Below, in pieces: positions 34,201-40,638 of a stretch of DNA of 40,638 nucleotides (within the stretch, counting starts at the first letter, position 1; each line of letters begins with the position of its first letter). The translations under genes were made by a program, and so were the position numbers. The stretch is from Flavobacterium sp. SCGC AAA160-P02 (GTDB lineage: Bacteria; Bacteroidota; Bacteroidia; Flavobacteriales; Flavobacteriaceae), in NCBI GenBank assembly GCA_000383355.1, contig KB911098.1, forward strand, positions 1 to 40,638, written 5' to 3'. The notes beneath the pieces were generated by a model that saw only the letters and a list, made by a program, of their open reading frames with translations, had not been told where the DNA came from and did no database searches.

Positions 34201-37200
34201 TACTACCATTTACATTATTATTAACAATAGCTCCCAGCGATGTTGTAGATATAAAATTAATTCCTTTATTAATAATAGTCGAACCACCAGGATATTCTCC
34301 TGGAAGCACATAAATGGTATCATCATTTAGCGCATAGTTAATTGCAGCCTGTATCGTTTGAAAAGGTGCTGCTTCTAGGCCTACAGAACCATCATTTGAA
34401 CCGTCATTAATAGAAACATAGATATCACTATTATGATTGTTTGCTCCTAAACTATTTTCATAGGCCCCTATATCTATATTGGTGCCTTCTGGCAATGGCC
34501 TCGCACCTGAGTTTAGATCTAAATAAGATTCTAAATTATAATCTATAGTATAAAGATTGATCGAATTAATTCCAGATCCAATTGCAGGTGAATACTCAGA
34601 TAGGGTATAATCTGAATTCATAACATCATTAAAATAGATATCTCCTTCTAAATTGTTTTCATACGTTAAAAATGCAGGTAATATACTTACAGAGCTCTCC
34701 CCGTCTTCAATAAGAGAATTTTGTATTTCCAATATTCCTCCTGATGTAGAAAGTGAAATAAATTGACCTGAACTTATTATAGAATTAATAATAGCACAAT
34801 TATCGCTAAATAAATTTTGAGATCCGTTATTTACGATTGTTGTGTTAAATGTATTCAGATTCATTACATCTAAGGCTCCAGAAGAAGTATTATTTCTGAT
34901 AATACTATTGGTAATTAAAGGACGATGATTTGTTTGATTTTGACTATATTTTACTACTTGAGAGGTAGCGCTGTTTTCATAAAACTCAGTTCTAGTCATT
35001 TCAAATGGACTGTTAAATCCTCTGAATGTATAATTACCGCTATTATTTTCATAAACTACGTCTGTTACAAATACATTTCCTGTGTAATAGAAATAGGATC
35101 CTGCAGCATCATTTGATGATGTATTATTTTTTATAATTAAATTTTTTAAATTTACAACTGAAGAAAATTCAAACACAGTAATTCCTGCTCCTTGATCACT
35201 TGTTGCTGAAAATCCGTTTTGAAGGGTGAAACCACTAAATTGTAGATCAGAATTAGACACATAATTCTCTCCATATTCTCCTTGTATTATTACTACAGGA
35301 ATCCCATTTGCTCCTCCATCTATTATTGTAGTTTCTGCAGATTCTAACGGGCTTGGTGTTGTTACTGTAATTACTTTTTCATCAATAAGAATATTTTCTT
35401 GGTAGGTTCCTGGAGAAACTAAAATAATATCATCATTTATAGTTTCGTCTACAGCATCTTGTATATTTATAAAAGGATTCTCTGTAGAACCAAAACCGTT
35501 TTCGCTTCCTATTTCTTTAGAGACTACCCAAGAAGTTGGTATGGTTACAGAAAAATCATCTGAGAAATCAGATGAGGTACCATCAGTGTCTACCACTTTT
35601 ATTCTATAATAATAGGTTTCTCCAACAGTCAAACCATCGTCAATATAATTGTTTTCAGCCTCTGAAGAAGTTGTGTATAACAAATCAGTTGGCGATGCAC
35701 TTAGGCCTCTGAATACTTCATAATAAGCAATATTATCTGAAGCACTAAGCGTCCAAGATAATTTTGATTTTCTTGGTACTCCTTCTAACACAATATTGGT
35801 AGACAATTCTGGTAATGTATTGGCTTTTGAAAACCAACTCTCATTACCATCTACCATATCATCTGTTCCATCTATACTGGAATCGTAAGCCGTAATTGAA
35901 TATTCGGTAGTGATATCTCCTCCTGTTACAGTATAAGTCGTTACGTTTCCTAGATCTAAGGTTGTAGAATAAGAATATCCTGTAGGTGAACCGTAATGTA
36001 ATTTATATCCTGCAATATCTGTTTCCCCATTTGCTGACCAACTCAATACAATATCTGAACCAGAAGCTTGTTTAGTCACATTTGATGGTGGAGAAATTGG
36101 TGCATCTGTATTTGGTGAAGTTAGAAAGGGTGTATATTCAACAGCACCTAATTCAAAGTCATCTGAATTGTCATAAATTACTGATTGAATTTCTGATTCT
36201 GTTGAAGTTCCCCAATAATTGTTTTCTGCATTAATATCTGAATTATTTTCAGTTAAAAGTTTAAAAATATAATTTCCTTTTGTACTTATAAAGTTATTAT
36301 TATTAAAAGTATTTGGACCATATCTTAATTCAATTGCACTGTTTTCTGAAGCATAAATTGTATTGTATGTAATCGTATTATTATTTGATATAATATAAGA
36401 ATTTGGTATTCCTAAAGAAGGGTTTTCTGAGTTACCACCAGAATTTAAAATACTATTGTATCTAATTAAAGAATTTGTATTACTTGTTAAGTCTAATCCA
36501 TAGCCAAGGTTTCCACTAATAATATTATTCTCAATAGTCAAGCCCTCATAAATATAAGTACCGCTTATATTAATACCGCTTCCTTCATTATTAACTATAA
36601 AGTTTTTCTTTATTATATTAGAGTCTCTTCCAACTGTAATTCCGTTACCAGAGTTATTATAAATAATATTACCATCTATTGTATTGTCAGCAAAGCCCCT
36701 GACAACATCTCCCCAACCAAAATAAAAACCATTACCTCCGTTATTAATTGAAATATTATTTTTAATTAAATTATTATTTGCATTATTACGATATCCACCA
36801 AAGCTTAATCCATCTCCAGTGTTATTTTTAAAAGTATTATTTAAAAACTTTGTAAAAGTAAAGCTCCCAATTCCATTGTCTTCTGTTCCAGCTGAAGTAC
36901 TCGTTCCAGAACCATTGTTATTAAAGTTATTATTATCAATAACAGAATTAATAACTTTTCTAAAATTAATTCCTTTGTTATTTTCAGTCAGTTCAGAATT
37001 TACAAGATAAAAAGAACTGTCATCTAATCTTAATCCTTCATCAGCATAAGAAATAATACAATGATTAAAAATTGTTCCTGAAACATAATTATCACTGCCA
37101 TCAAATGAAGTTGATGTAGAAGCTAACCATATTTTATCCCAATCTCCCTTAGCTGGAGAAGATTCATTGGAGGTAAATATAATTTTATTGGACTCTGTGC

Positions 37201-37435
37201 CAATAGCGATTAATGAGCCTTGTACTTTTAAGTATTTTTCCGAATTAATTCTAACAGTTACACCAGCTTCTATTGTTAAAGTCACTCCGTTAGGCACCAA
37301 AACGTTGCCTGTTAAAATGATTGGGCTATTAGATAAACTCCAAGTTGTATCTGAAGATAGTGCTCCAGAAACATCTGTTTGAGAAAAACCAACTGTTGTT
37401 ACTAAAATTAAAAAAATTGAAACTATTTTTTGCAT
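31214..37435 (-). CDS. Giant multidomain secreted protein with type IX sorting domain
   Basis: The product is 2073 residues. Order: signal peptide (1-19); right-handed parallel beta-helix (about 25-430, Asn-rich NNNF/NNGSG rungs); two fibronectin type III domains (about 448-635); two further beta-helix sections, each opening with the DUF1565-like pattern F-x-IQ-A-x-x-x-A (about 640-990 and 1005-1290); cadherin/VCBS-like domains from 1300, including two near-identical repeats (about 1405-1600) with GTFSYTHD, then a cadherin-like domain; a SprB-like repeat (about 1708-1795); further FN3-like segments; and the type IX C-terminal domain (about 1998-2073, IYPNPAEEILNIKL to RSFIKK). It is exported through Sec and type IX and probably displayed on the surface. 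Beta-helices suggest polysaccharide binding or cleavage, but no catalytic set is evident. Confidence 0.93.
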   Translation of the reverse strand: MQKIVSIFLILVTTVGFSQTDVSGALSSDTTWSLSNSPIILTGNVLVPNGVTLTIEAGVTVRINSEKYLKVQGSLIAIGTESNKIIFTSNESSPAKGDWDKIWLASTSTSFDGSDNYVSGTIFNHCIISYADEGLRLDDSSFYLVNSELTENNKGINFRKVINSVIDNNNFNNNGSGTSTSAGTEDNGIGSFTFTKFLNNTFKNNTGDGLSFGGYRNNANNNLIKNNISINNGGNGFYFGWGDVVRGFADNTIDGNIIYNNSGNGITVGRDSNIIKKNFIVNNEGSGINISGTYIYEGLTIENNIISGNLGYGLDLTSNTNSLIRYNSILNSGGNSENPSLGIPNSYIISNNNTITYNTIYASENSAIELRYGPNTFNNNNFISTKGNYIFKLLTENNSDINAENNYWGTSTESEIQSVIYDNSDDFELGAVEYTPFLTSPNTDAPISPPSNVTKQASGSDIVLSWSANGETDIAGYKLHYGSPTGYSYSTTLDLGNVTTYTVTGGDITTEYSITAYDSSIDGTDDMVDGNESWFSKANTLPELSTNIVLEGVPRKSKLSWTLSASDNIAYYEVFRGLSASPTDLLYTTSSEAENNYIDDGLTVGETYYYRIKVVDTDGTSSDFSDDFSVTIPTSWVVSKEIGSENGFGSTENPFINIQDAVDETINDDIILVSPGTYQENILIDEKVITVTTPSPLESAETTIIDGGANGIPVVIIQGEYGENYVSNSDLQFSGFTLQNGFSATSDQGAGITVFEFSSVVNLKNLIIKNNTSSNDAAGSYFYYTGNVFVTDVVYENNSGNYTFRGFNSPFEMTRTEFYENSATSQVVKYSQNQTNHRPLITNSIIRNNTSSGALDVMNLNTFNTTIVNNGSQNLFSDNCAIINSIISSGQFISLSTSGGILEIQNSLIEDGESSVSILPAFLTYENNLEGDIYFNDVMNSDYTLSEYSPAIGSGINSINLYTIDYNLESYLDLNSGARPLPEGTNIDIGAYENSLGANNHNSDIYVSINDGSNDGSVGLEAAPFQTIQAAINYALNDDTIYVLPGEYPGGSTIINKGINFISTTSLGAIVNNNVNGSNTFTFSSNTGVFYSTITGFDLNKTSTGQAYGIRATNSHYVNIYKSKISNFTSATSTGVSAIQAENCLFINNGLTIYNDQCSTGSENITPRLKNCTVINSGSIHNACSTISLDVINSIVLISDTDQNAYTSPPNFNKVITNDANIIPQENSTWEVAPDQEVDIYFTDFTNGDYSLQDFSPAIGYGYFPVNEDINGGTRPLPVGSSLDIGAYENALGSPLNGSPRFDAIADVSANEDSGIQSFDILNVVDGDILETQALSFSVATDNDELFESININYTQGNGAAVLNYTPALDQNGTANITVTLNDDSGTEGGGIDNVTKTFVITISPVNDQPIVTDHTLLVDEGTTVVTLGNNEVNLLYNAVDEDQDELTAILVTQPTNGSITLNIDGTFSYTHDSSETISDSFTYKANDNSVDSEIATVTITVSPVNDAPVVSDHLIQVDEGGIAIVLDNSETSVLYNASDIEEDSFTAILETVPAHGILVLDTDGTFSYTHDGSDTLTDSFTYRADDSNLTSEIGTVSIIINPDNDNAPTDINLSNNLINENIDSANGYIIGQFTTIDLDLPSDTHTFEFVSGDGDTDNNSFVIDGNNLKTFTSFDFETQSSFSIRVITTDGETQSFEKSFTIDIANIGDISISSELTNSYCEGDTANGSITISTITDTTGDLVFSWSASNGGSIPIGQENDQNLTDLKDGTYTFVVSDATDFILTEEFQINLTDQYSDLSVCYVSSDENEPTKNRVFINNQGNYNVSVYEVLRETSVTGNYEVIGTMNSDDISFLDEESNNQVQTYSYKVRLVDLCGDVSEDSSLHKTILLQSSISVTNSVNLSWTDYEGTDYSTYKIYRSVDNGDFEELGSVSSSNTSYNDEDATVISGSSYEYYISIAVDQCNFDQGKNEQFNTVELKSNRLLITDGTASVDDFNNLNQFKIYPNPAEEILNIKLSDGINFIRGDVYNSIGQLILKTKEMNFSIKNLPPSIYFIKIYSSKGVISRSFIKK

Positions 37436-37486
37436 GATTACTTATTTATTTATTAAAATTAGTGCTGATAAATTAATATCCTAGTA

Positions 37487-37516
37487 CAAATTTAGTACAT
37501 CTTGTATTTGTGTCAA
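37487..37516 (-). promoter_or_regulatory. Promoter of the giant secreted protein gene
   Basis: On the minus strand TAAATTTG (37487-37494) matches the -7 box exactly and ATTG stands 19 bp upstream (37514-37517). The predicted leader is about 45 nt. Confidence 0.55.
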
Positions 37517-37854
37517 TAATTTTGAATTTAAGATTAGAGAACTCTTCAAAAAAGTTCAATTTTTAACTAAATTTAAAAACTAAAGATTTCTAGGTATTAA
37601 TGTGTTTGTAACTTACTAAGGGTCTAACATCTATCTATGCTAACCTGTTAAGGGAAGCTTGGTTTAGATTACCAAAAACGAATTCTAATGTATTGACTAT
37701 GTCTAATTGAGATGTCTAAATACAATCCATTTATAAACAATGAATTCCATTTATAAATAAATTTTTTCCACATAAAAAAAGCTTTATTCAAATATACAGA
37801 AAGCATCTTTAAACTCTTTAAAAAATAGGAGATTAATGATTGTATTTCTGAAAT
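37517..37854. other. Gene-free stretch with one short direct repeat
   Basis: I find no coding sequence. TCCATTTATAAA occurs twice, at 37726-37737 and 37746-37757, a 20-bp period close to two helical turns. It is about 290 bp upstream of the secreted-protein start, too far for a simple promoter site. Confidence 0.4.
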
Positions 37855-37880
37855 AAAAACCCCTACTGTAAGGAGGGGTA
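37855..37880 (-). terminator. Intrinsic terminator of the NTF2-like lipoprotein gene
   Basis: ACCCCT and AGGGGT pair around a 9-nt loop. On the minus strand a T tract follows, just past the stop at 37887. Confidence 0.7.
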
Positions 37881-37886
37881 TTGTTT

Positions 37887-38390
37887 TTAATTTCTAGGTT
37901 TTGAAAACTGGTTCATTGTAATTATTTTACCATTTTCAAATTGAAAAGATTCCATCCAATTAAAGGCAGTAGAAGTACCGTCTGAAGTTTTTACAGAACC
38001 ATTATCCCACAGAAGTACCCATTCATGACCGTTATCTCCTGTAACAGCTAAATTAACAGCAACATTGTAATCTTCTATCTCTACAGAAGAATATCCTTCA
38101 ACCATAAACTTCATACAATTCTCTTTTCCTGTAATAGTTGAACCGTCTTCAATATTAAATTCTACATTGTCTGCAAGAAAAGTTCCTACCTTTTCATAGT
38201 CTTTTTTAATAATGCTTTCATGCATTTGTTGCACTTTTAATACCAGTTCTGAATTACCCATTTTAAAGGTATCTAAATAAGTTGCCTCATAAATATAGTT
38301 TACATCGGCTTTTGTTTCTTCAGGTTTTTCTCCACAGCTTACTATTACTGCCGCAAAAAGAAATGCTACTATAATTTGTTTGATTTTCAT
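37887..38390 (-). CDS. NTF2/SnoaL-like lipoprotein
   Basis: The product is 167 residues. The lipobox VIVSC gives a lipidated Cys19. The mature part has the NTF2-like fold pattern: helix ELVLKVQQMHESIIKKDYEKV, then FLADNVEFNIEDGSTITGKE and strands ending AFNWMESFQFENGKIITMNQ. Such domains hold small ligands or act as binding partners; no catalytic residues are evident. Its upstream region shares an identical 20-bp sequence with that of the next lipoprotein gene, so the two may be duplicates or co-regulated. Confidence 0.85.
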   Translation of the reverse strand: MKIKQIIVAFLFAAVIVSCGEKPEETKADVNYIYEATYLDTFKMGNSELVLKVQQMHESIIKKDYEKVGTFLADNVEFNIEDGSTITGKENCMKFMVEGYSSVEIEDYNVAVNLAVTGDNGHEWVLLWDNGSVKTSDGTSTAFNWMESFQFENGKIITMNQFSKPRN

Positions 38391-38416
38391 AATAAATGGT
38401 TTTGAATTAATTAATA

Positions 38417-38436
38417 CGAATATATAAAATTGATTG
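38417..38436 (-). promoter_or_regulatory. Shared 20-bp promoter element, copy 1
   Basis: CGAATATATAAAATTGATTG here and at 39491-39510 is identical. On the minus strand it contains TATATTCG, one mismatch from TAnnTTTG, 26 bp before the ATG. Confidence 0.5.
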
Positions 38437-38522
38437 CTTTAAAGAATTAATTTTATGTTTTTAAAAGAAAAAATATATTTAATTATCTAATAAACAGTTA
38501 ATTACTGTCATTATAAAAGTAT

Positions 38523-38548
38523 AAAACCCTCCGAAAAGGAAGGTTTTT
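38523..38548 (-). terminator. Intrinsic terminator of the double NTF2 lipoprotein gene
   Basis: AAAACC/GGTTTT and TCC/GGA stack with one mismatch around loop GAAAA. It lies 25 bp after the stop at 38574. Confidence 0.75.
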
Positions 38549-38573
38549 ATACTGTAAATATGTAAAGTAGTTA

Positions 38574-39461
38574 TTATAACAATCCTGCAGATTCCATTAT
38601 TAAAAGAGCAGTTTCTCCTTCAATCTTAAAAAGGTTTCCCCATTGACCACTTACAACTGAATTATCTTCTGCTTTAGAAGACCATTTTCCATAGGCAATA
38701 GCAATATCATTCCCTAAATATTGATACCCTAATATAATTGCATTTAATTCGCCTCCATCAGAATAATTTTCAGTTAGTTTTATCTGTTCTCTACCCAATA
38801 CAATCCCTTCTTTAGAATTTACATTTTGAATAGCATCGTTTGTAAATAACATAGAAAGCCCTTCGCTGTTTTTACTGTTGTAATTAGTAATATAACTAAG
38901 AACAGATTCCTCAATTTTATTAAAATGAGGTTCTTCAGAAGAAATAGATTTCCCTAAAACAACCTCAAGATTTGAAGGTTTGTTTTCTTTAGGATTTCTG
39001 TGAGCAGACTCCATTAAAAATTTAATTTGTCCTTTATTGTATTTAAAAACATTACCCCATTTTCCTTCCTCTAGTATTTCATTTTCTTTATTTAGTATCG
39101 TAAAAATTCCTGCTCCTAGATAAATATCTGCAGATACAGCACGAGTTTCTATAACCTTTACTTCTATATGGCTGTCTTTAAATTCGCTTCCTTCTGAAAA
39201 AGTTGATTCAAATACTTGTAAAATAGCTTCTTCTCCTTTAAATGGGCTTGAAGGATTAGAAATAATTCTAACAGCATCTTTTGTGAACTCCTTAGATATC
39301 TCAATAGCATTTCCTTGATTCCAAGCAGCAGTAAGCCTCTGCATAGATTCTGCCATAAGAGTTTTGGCATCTAGTTTAGAAACAGTTTCGTTTTGCTGCT
39401 TTTTTTGAGAACAACTAAAAGTAACGAATGCAACAAGTAGTAATAGGTATAATTTTTTCAT
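38574..39461 (-). CDS. Lipoprotein with two tandem NTF2-like domains
   Basis: The product is 295 residues with a lipobox (FVTFSC, Cys17). Two SnoaL/DUF4440-like domains follow: one at about 33-155 (MQRLTAAWNQGNAIEISKEF, DAVRIISNPSSPFKGEEAI, GKWGNVFKYNKGQIKFLMES) and one at about 178-293 (VLSYITNYNSKNSEGLSMLF, IVLGREQIK, GQWGNLFKIEGETALLIMES). The matching closing segments show an internal duplication. No enzymatic residues can be assigned. It neighbours the single-domain relative at 37887. Confidence 0.87.
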   Translation of the reverse strand: MKKLYLLLLVAFVTFSCSQKKQQNETVSKLDAKTLMAESMQRLTAAWNQGNAIEISKEFTKDAVRIISNPSSPFKGEEAILQVFESTFSEGSEFKDSHIEVKVIETRAVSADIYLGAGIFTILNKENEILEEGKWGNVFKYNKGQIKFLMESAHRNPKENKPSNLEVVLGKSISSEEPHFNKIEESVLSYITNYNSKNSEGLSMLFTNDAIQNVNSKEGIVLGREQIKLTENYSDGGELNAIILGYQYLGNDIAIAYGKWSSKAEDNSVVSGQWGNLFKIEGETALLIMESAGLL

Positions 39462-39490
39462 TTAAAATATGTTTTGATTAATTATTAACG

Positions 39491-39510
39491 CGAATATATA
39501 AAATTGATTG
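39491..39510 (-). promoter_or_regulatory. Shared 20-bp promoter element, copy 2
   Basis: Identical to 38417-38436, with the same TATATTCG -7-like box on the minus strand, 29 bp before the ATG at 39461. Flanking bases (TTTTGA, TTAATTA) are also similar. Confidence 0.5.
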
Positions 39511-39575
39511 TGTTTTACAATTAAACGGGTTGTTGAAAAAATAAATAATGGTAAATTGTGTAATAAAACCAATAA

Positions 39576-39734
39576 ATGAATAAATTTTTAGTAAAATAAT
39601 GGAGTTGGATTGGTCTTTTAGCTATCATCTCTTTTCAATGTAATATAAAAGGGTATCAAGAGATATCAGCTATCAGTATTCTTATGAGTATTTTATGGTT
39701 TATTCAATACATAAGATATAAGAAAAATAAGTAG
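39576..39734 (+). pseudogene. Small membrane-protein frame interrupted by a stop
   Basis: From ATG 39576 a 53-codon frame reads MNKFLVK, a TAA at 39597, then WSWIGLLAIISFQC and ILMSILWFIQYIRYKKNK to a TAG at 39732-39734. Two hydrophobic segments and a basic tail look like a real small membrane protein. The end abuts the opposite gene at 39735 exactly. It is probably a recent pseudogene; readthrough or a downstream start is possible. Confidence 0.35.
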
Positions 39735-40175
39735 TTATTTTTTAATGTGATTGTAAAGACTTAAACAATACAAAACAATTGTACCCCACATCACATAAAT
39801 AAAATGTGAAGAAGGAATCCAGACATATGCTAACACTAAATTTGACACTAGTAAAATACCAAGTACAATTAAAAATCGCTGTCTAACAATATAAATCTCT
39901 AAGAATTTGTTAGGTGTAAAAGCGAGGAGTAAAAATCCTATTCCTAGAACATATAATCCTAAAAATCGATAAACCTGAGTCAAATACCCACCTAATGTTG
40001 AGTTTCCTTCAATAGAAAAAAGATCAACAAAAGTCATCTGTAATCTTTCTTCATTAGCAACTTGATCTAACATCCAAGGTTCTGAGCTAAGCAACCACCT
40101 TATTCCAGATAAACAAAGTATAATACTTATTAATACTATGGGATATTTGATGTAAGTAAGTGATTTCTTTTCCAT
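39735..40175 (-). CDS. Four-helix membrane protein of unknown function
   Basis: The product is 146 residues with hydrophobic helices at about 10-28, 66-86, 98-116 and 122-140. A periplasmic loop of about 35 residues after helix 1 (LSSEPWMLDQVANEERLQMT) contains the segment MTFVDLFSIEGNST. The size and layout recall small DUF4345-type membrane proteins, but I am not certain of the family. It stands alone, and its stop touches the small convergent frame at 39734. Confidence 0.7.
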   Translation of the reverse strand: MEKKSLTYIKYPIVLISIILCLSGIRWLLSSEPWMLDQVANEERLQMTFVDLFSIEGNSTLGGYLTQVYRFLGLYVLGIGFLLLAFTPNKFLEIYIVRQRFLIVLGILLVSNLVLAYVWIPSSHFIYVMWGTIVLYCLSLYNHIKK

Positions 40176-40345
40176 TCAAAATATATTTTATAATAATACC
40201 TCAATGTACAAAATTTTATTTTTTAAAATAAACAACTTTTATCTTGAGATTGTTATTGATAGTGATATTCATTTTTGTGAATTTTTAACAAGTTTAATTT
40301 TATTTCTTAGTTTATGTTATTTAAATTAGCATAAAATAATTATCT

Positions 40346-40638
40346 ATGAAAAAATTATTAATCGCAACCTTATTTGCTGTATTTACACTATCAGCTAATG
40401 CTCAAACTGAAGAAGTTGTTGAAAATAAATCAGAAATAACAACTACTATTCATCTTAATTTTGAAACAAGTATAAATAAAATTGAAGATGTGTTTAGTGT
40501 TAAAAAACTACTTTATAATGTTAGAAAAAATAGAGAAACTAACAAGTTTAAATTAACAGCTAGCTCAATTGCACTTGATTATAACAAAGAACATCTTGAA
40601 TACTATGAAATGGCAAAGAGATTAATGTCCAAAAAAAA
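40346..40638 (+). CDS. Secreted protein of unknown function, cut by window end
   Basis: An ATG opens a frame that stays open to the edge (97 codons seen). It begins with the signal peptide MKKLLIATLFAVFTLSANAQ. The mature part (TEEVVENKSEITTTIHLNFE, then SINKIEDVFSVKKLLYNVRK) is lysine- and glutamate-rich with no motif I know. The C-terminus is missing, so length and family are unknown. The 170 bp before it hold no hairpin and no exact -7 box. Confidence 0.7.
   Translation, partial: MKKLLIATLFAVFTLSANAQTEEVVENKSEITTTIHLNFETSINKIEDVFSVKKLLYNVRKNRETNKFKLTASSIALDYNKEHLEYYEMAKRLMSKK

Noticed and set aside
34088..37382. Several plus-strand frames of 60-80 codons
   Set aside because: All lie antisense to the repetitive giant secreted protein gene and show low-complexity composition.

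Overview
The window looks like chromosome of a marine-type member of the Flavobacteriaceae (Bacteroidota). The evidence is the very AT-rich sequence, promoters with the Bacteroidota -7 box TAnnTTTG, a short RpoD-type sigma factor, two GLPGLI-family proteins, a PorP/SprF protein and a giant protein with a type IX secretion C-terminal domain, a TPR-sensor hybrid two-component regulator, and the conserved uppS-bamA-ompH-ompH-murI block. No tRNA, rRNA, CRISPR array, transposase or phage gene was seen.

Layout. 1-986 has no intact gene: it holds a duplicated 62-bp REP-like element, a perfect palindrome, a fragment of a paralogue of the next gene, and the leader remnant of a secreted-protein gene. 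987-6237 is mostly minus strand: a secreted protein of unknown function, a convergent small secreted protein, an rpe/exonuclease-GIY-YIG pair, rpoD and a deoxynucleoside kinase. An unassigned plus-strand transcript candidate (about 5499-5621) sits between rpoD and the kinase. 6303-13158 is a coherent module: an OmpR-type response regulator and its histidine kinase (minus) diverge from two GLPGLI proteins and a TonB-receptor-like outer-membrane barrel (plus). Three TTAAC boxes with a 10-bp period lie in the shared promoter. The barrel gene is interrupted by a one-base frameshift in an A9 tract.

13253-15910 carries a membrane protein, a small membrane protein and metK. The metK leader contains a convincing SAM-II-like riboswitch with a competing downstream pairing segment. 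16116-22079 is the cell-envelope block: a DUF6089-like gene that lost its 5' half, uppS, bamA, two Skp/OmpH chaperones and murI. It is followed by a convergent PorP/SprF gene.

23157-29720 looks like a sugar-response region. It has a sugar/H+ symporter whose upstream DNA holds two different direct-repeat arrays, a hybrid two-component regulator with an AraC-type DNA-binding end, and a divergent membrane protein with a Kelch-like periplasmic part and a possible cytoplasmic winged helix. No SusC/SusD or glycoside hydrolase gene accompanies them. 29779-40638 holds a flavin monooxygenase, a 2073-residue secreted multidomain protein, two NTF2-like lipoproteins that share a promoter sequence, a four-helix membrane protein, and a partial secreted protein at the window edge.

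The observations most worth testing are the metK riboswitch with its competing helix, the operator arrays at 8524 and 24811-24903, the A9 frameshift in the outer-membrane receptor, the propeller-membrane-winged-helix protein at 28395, and the orphan small transcript at 5499.
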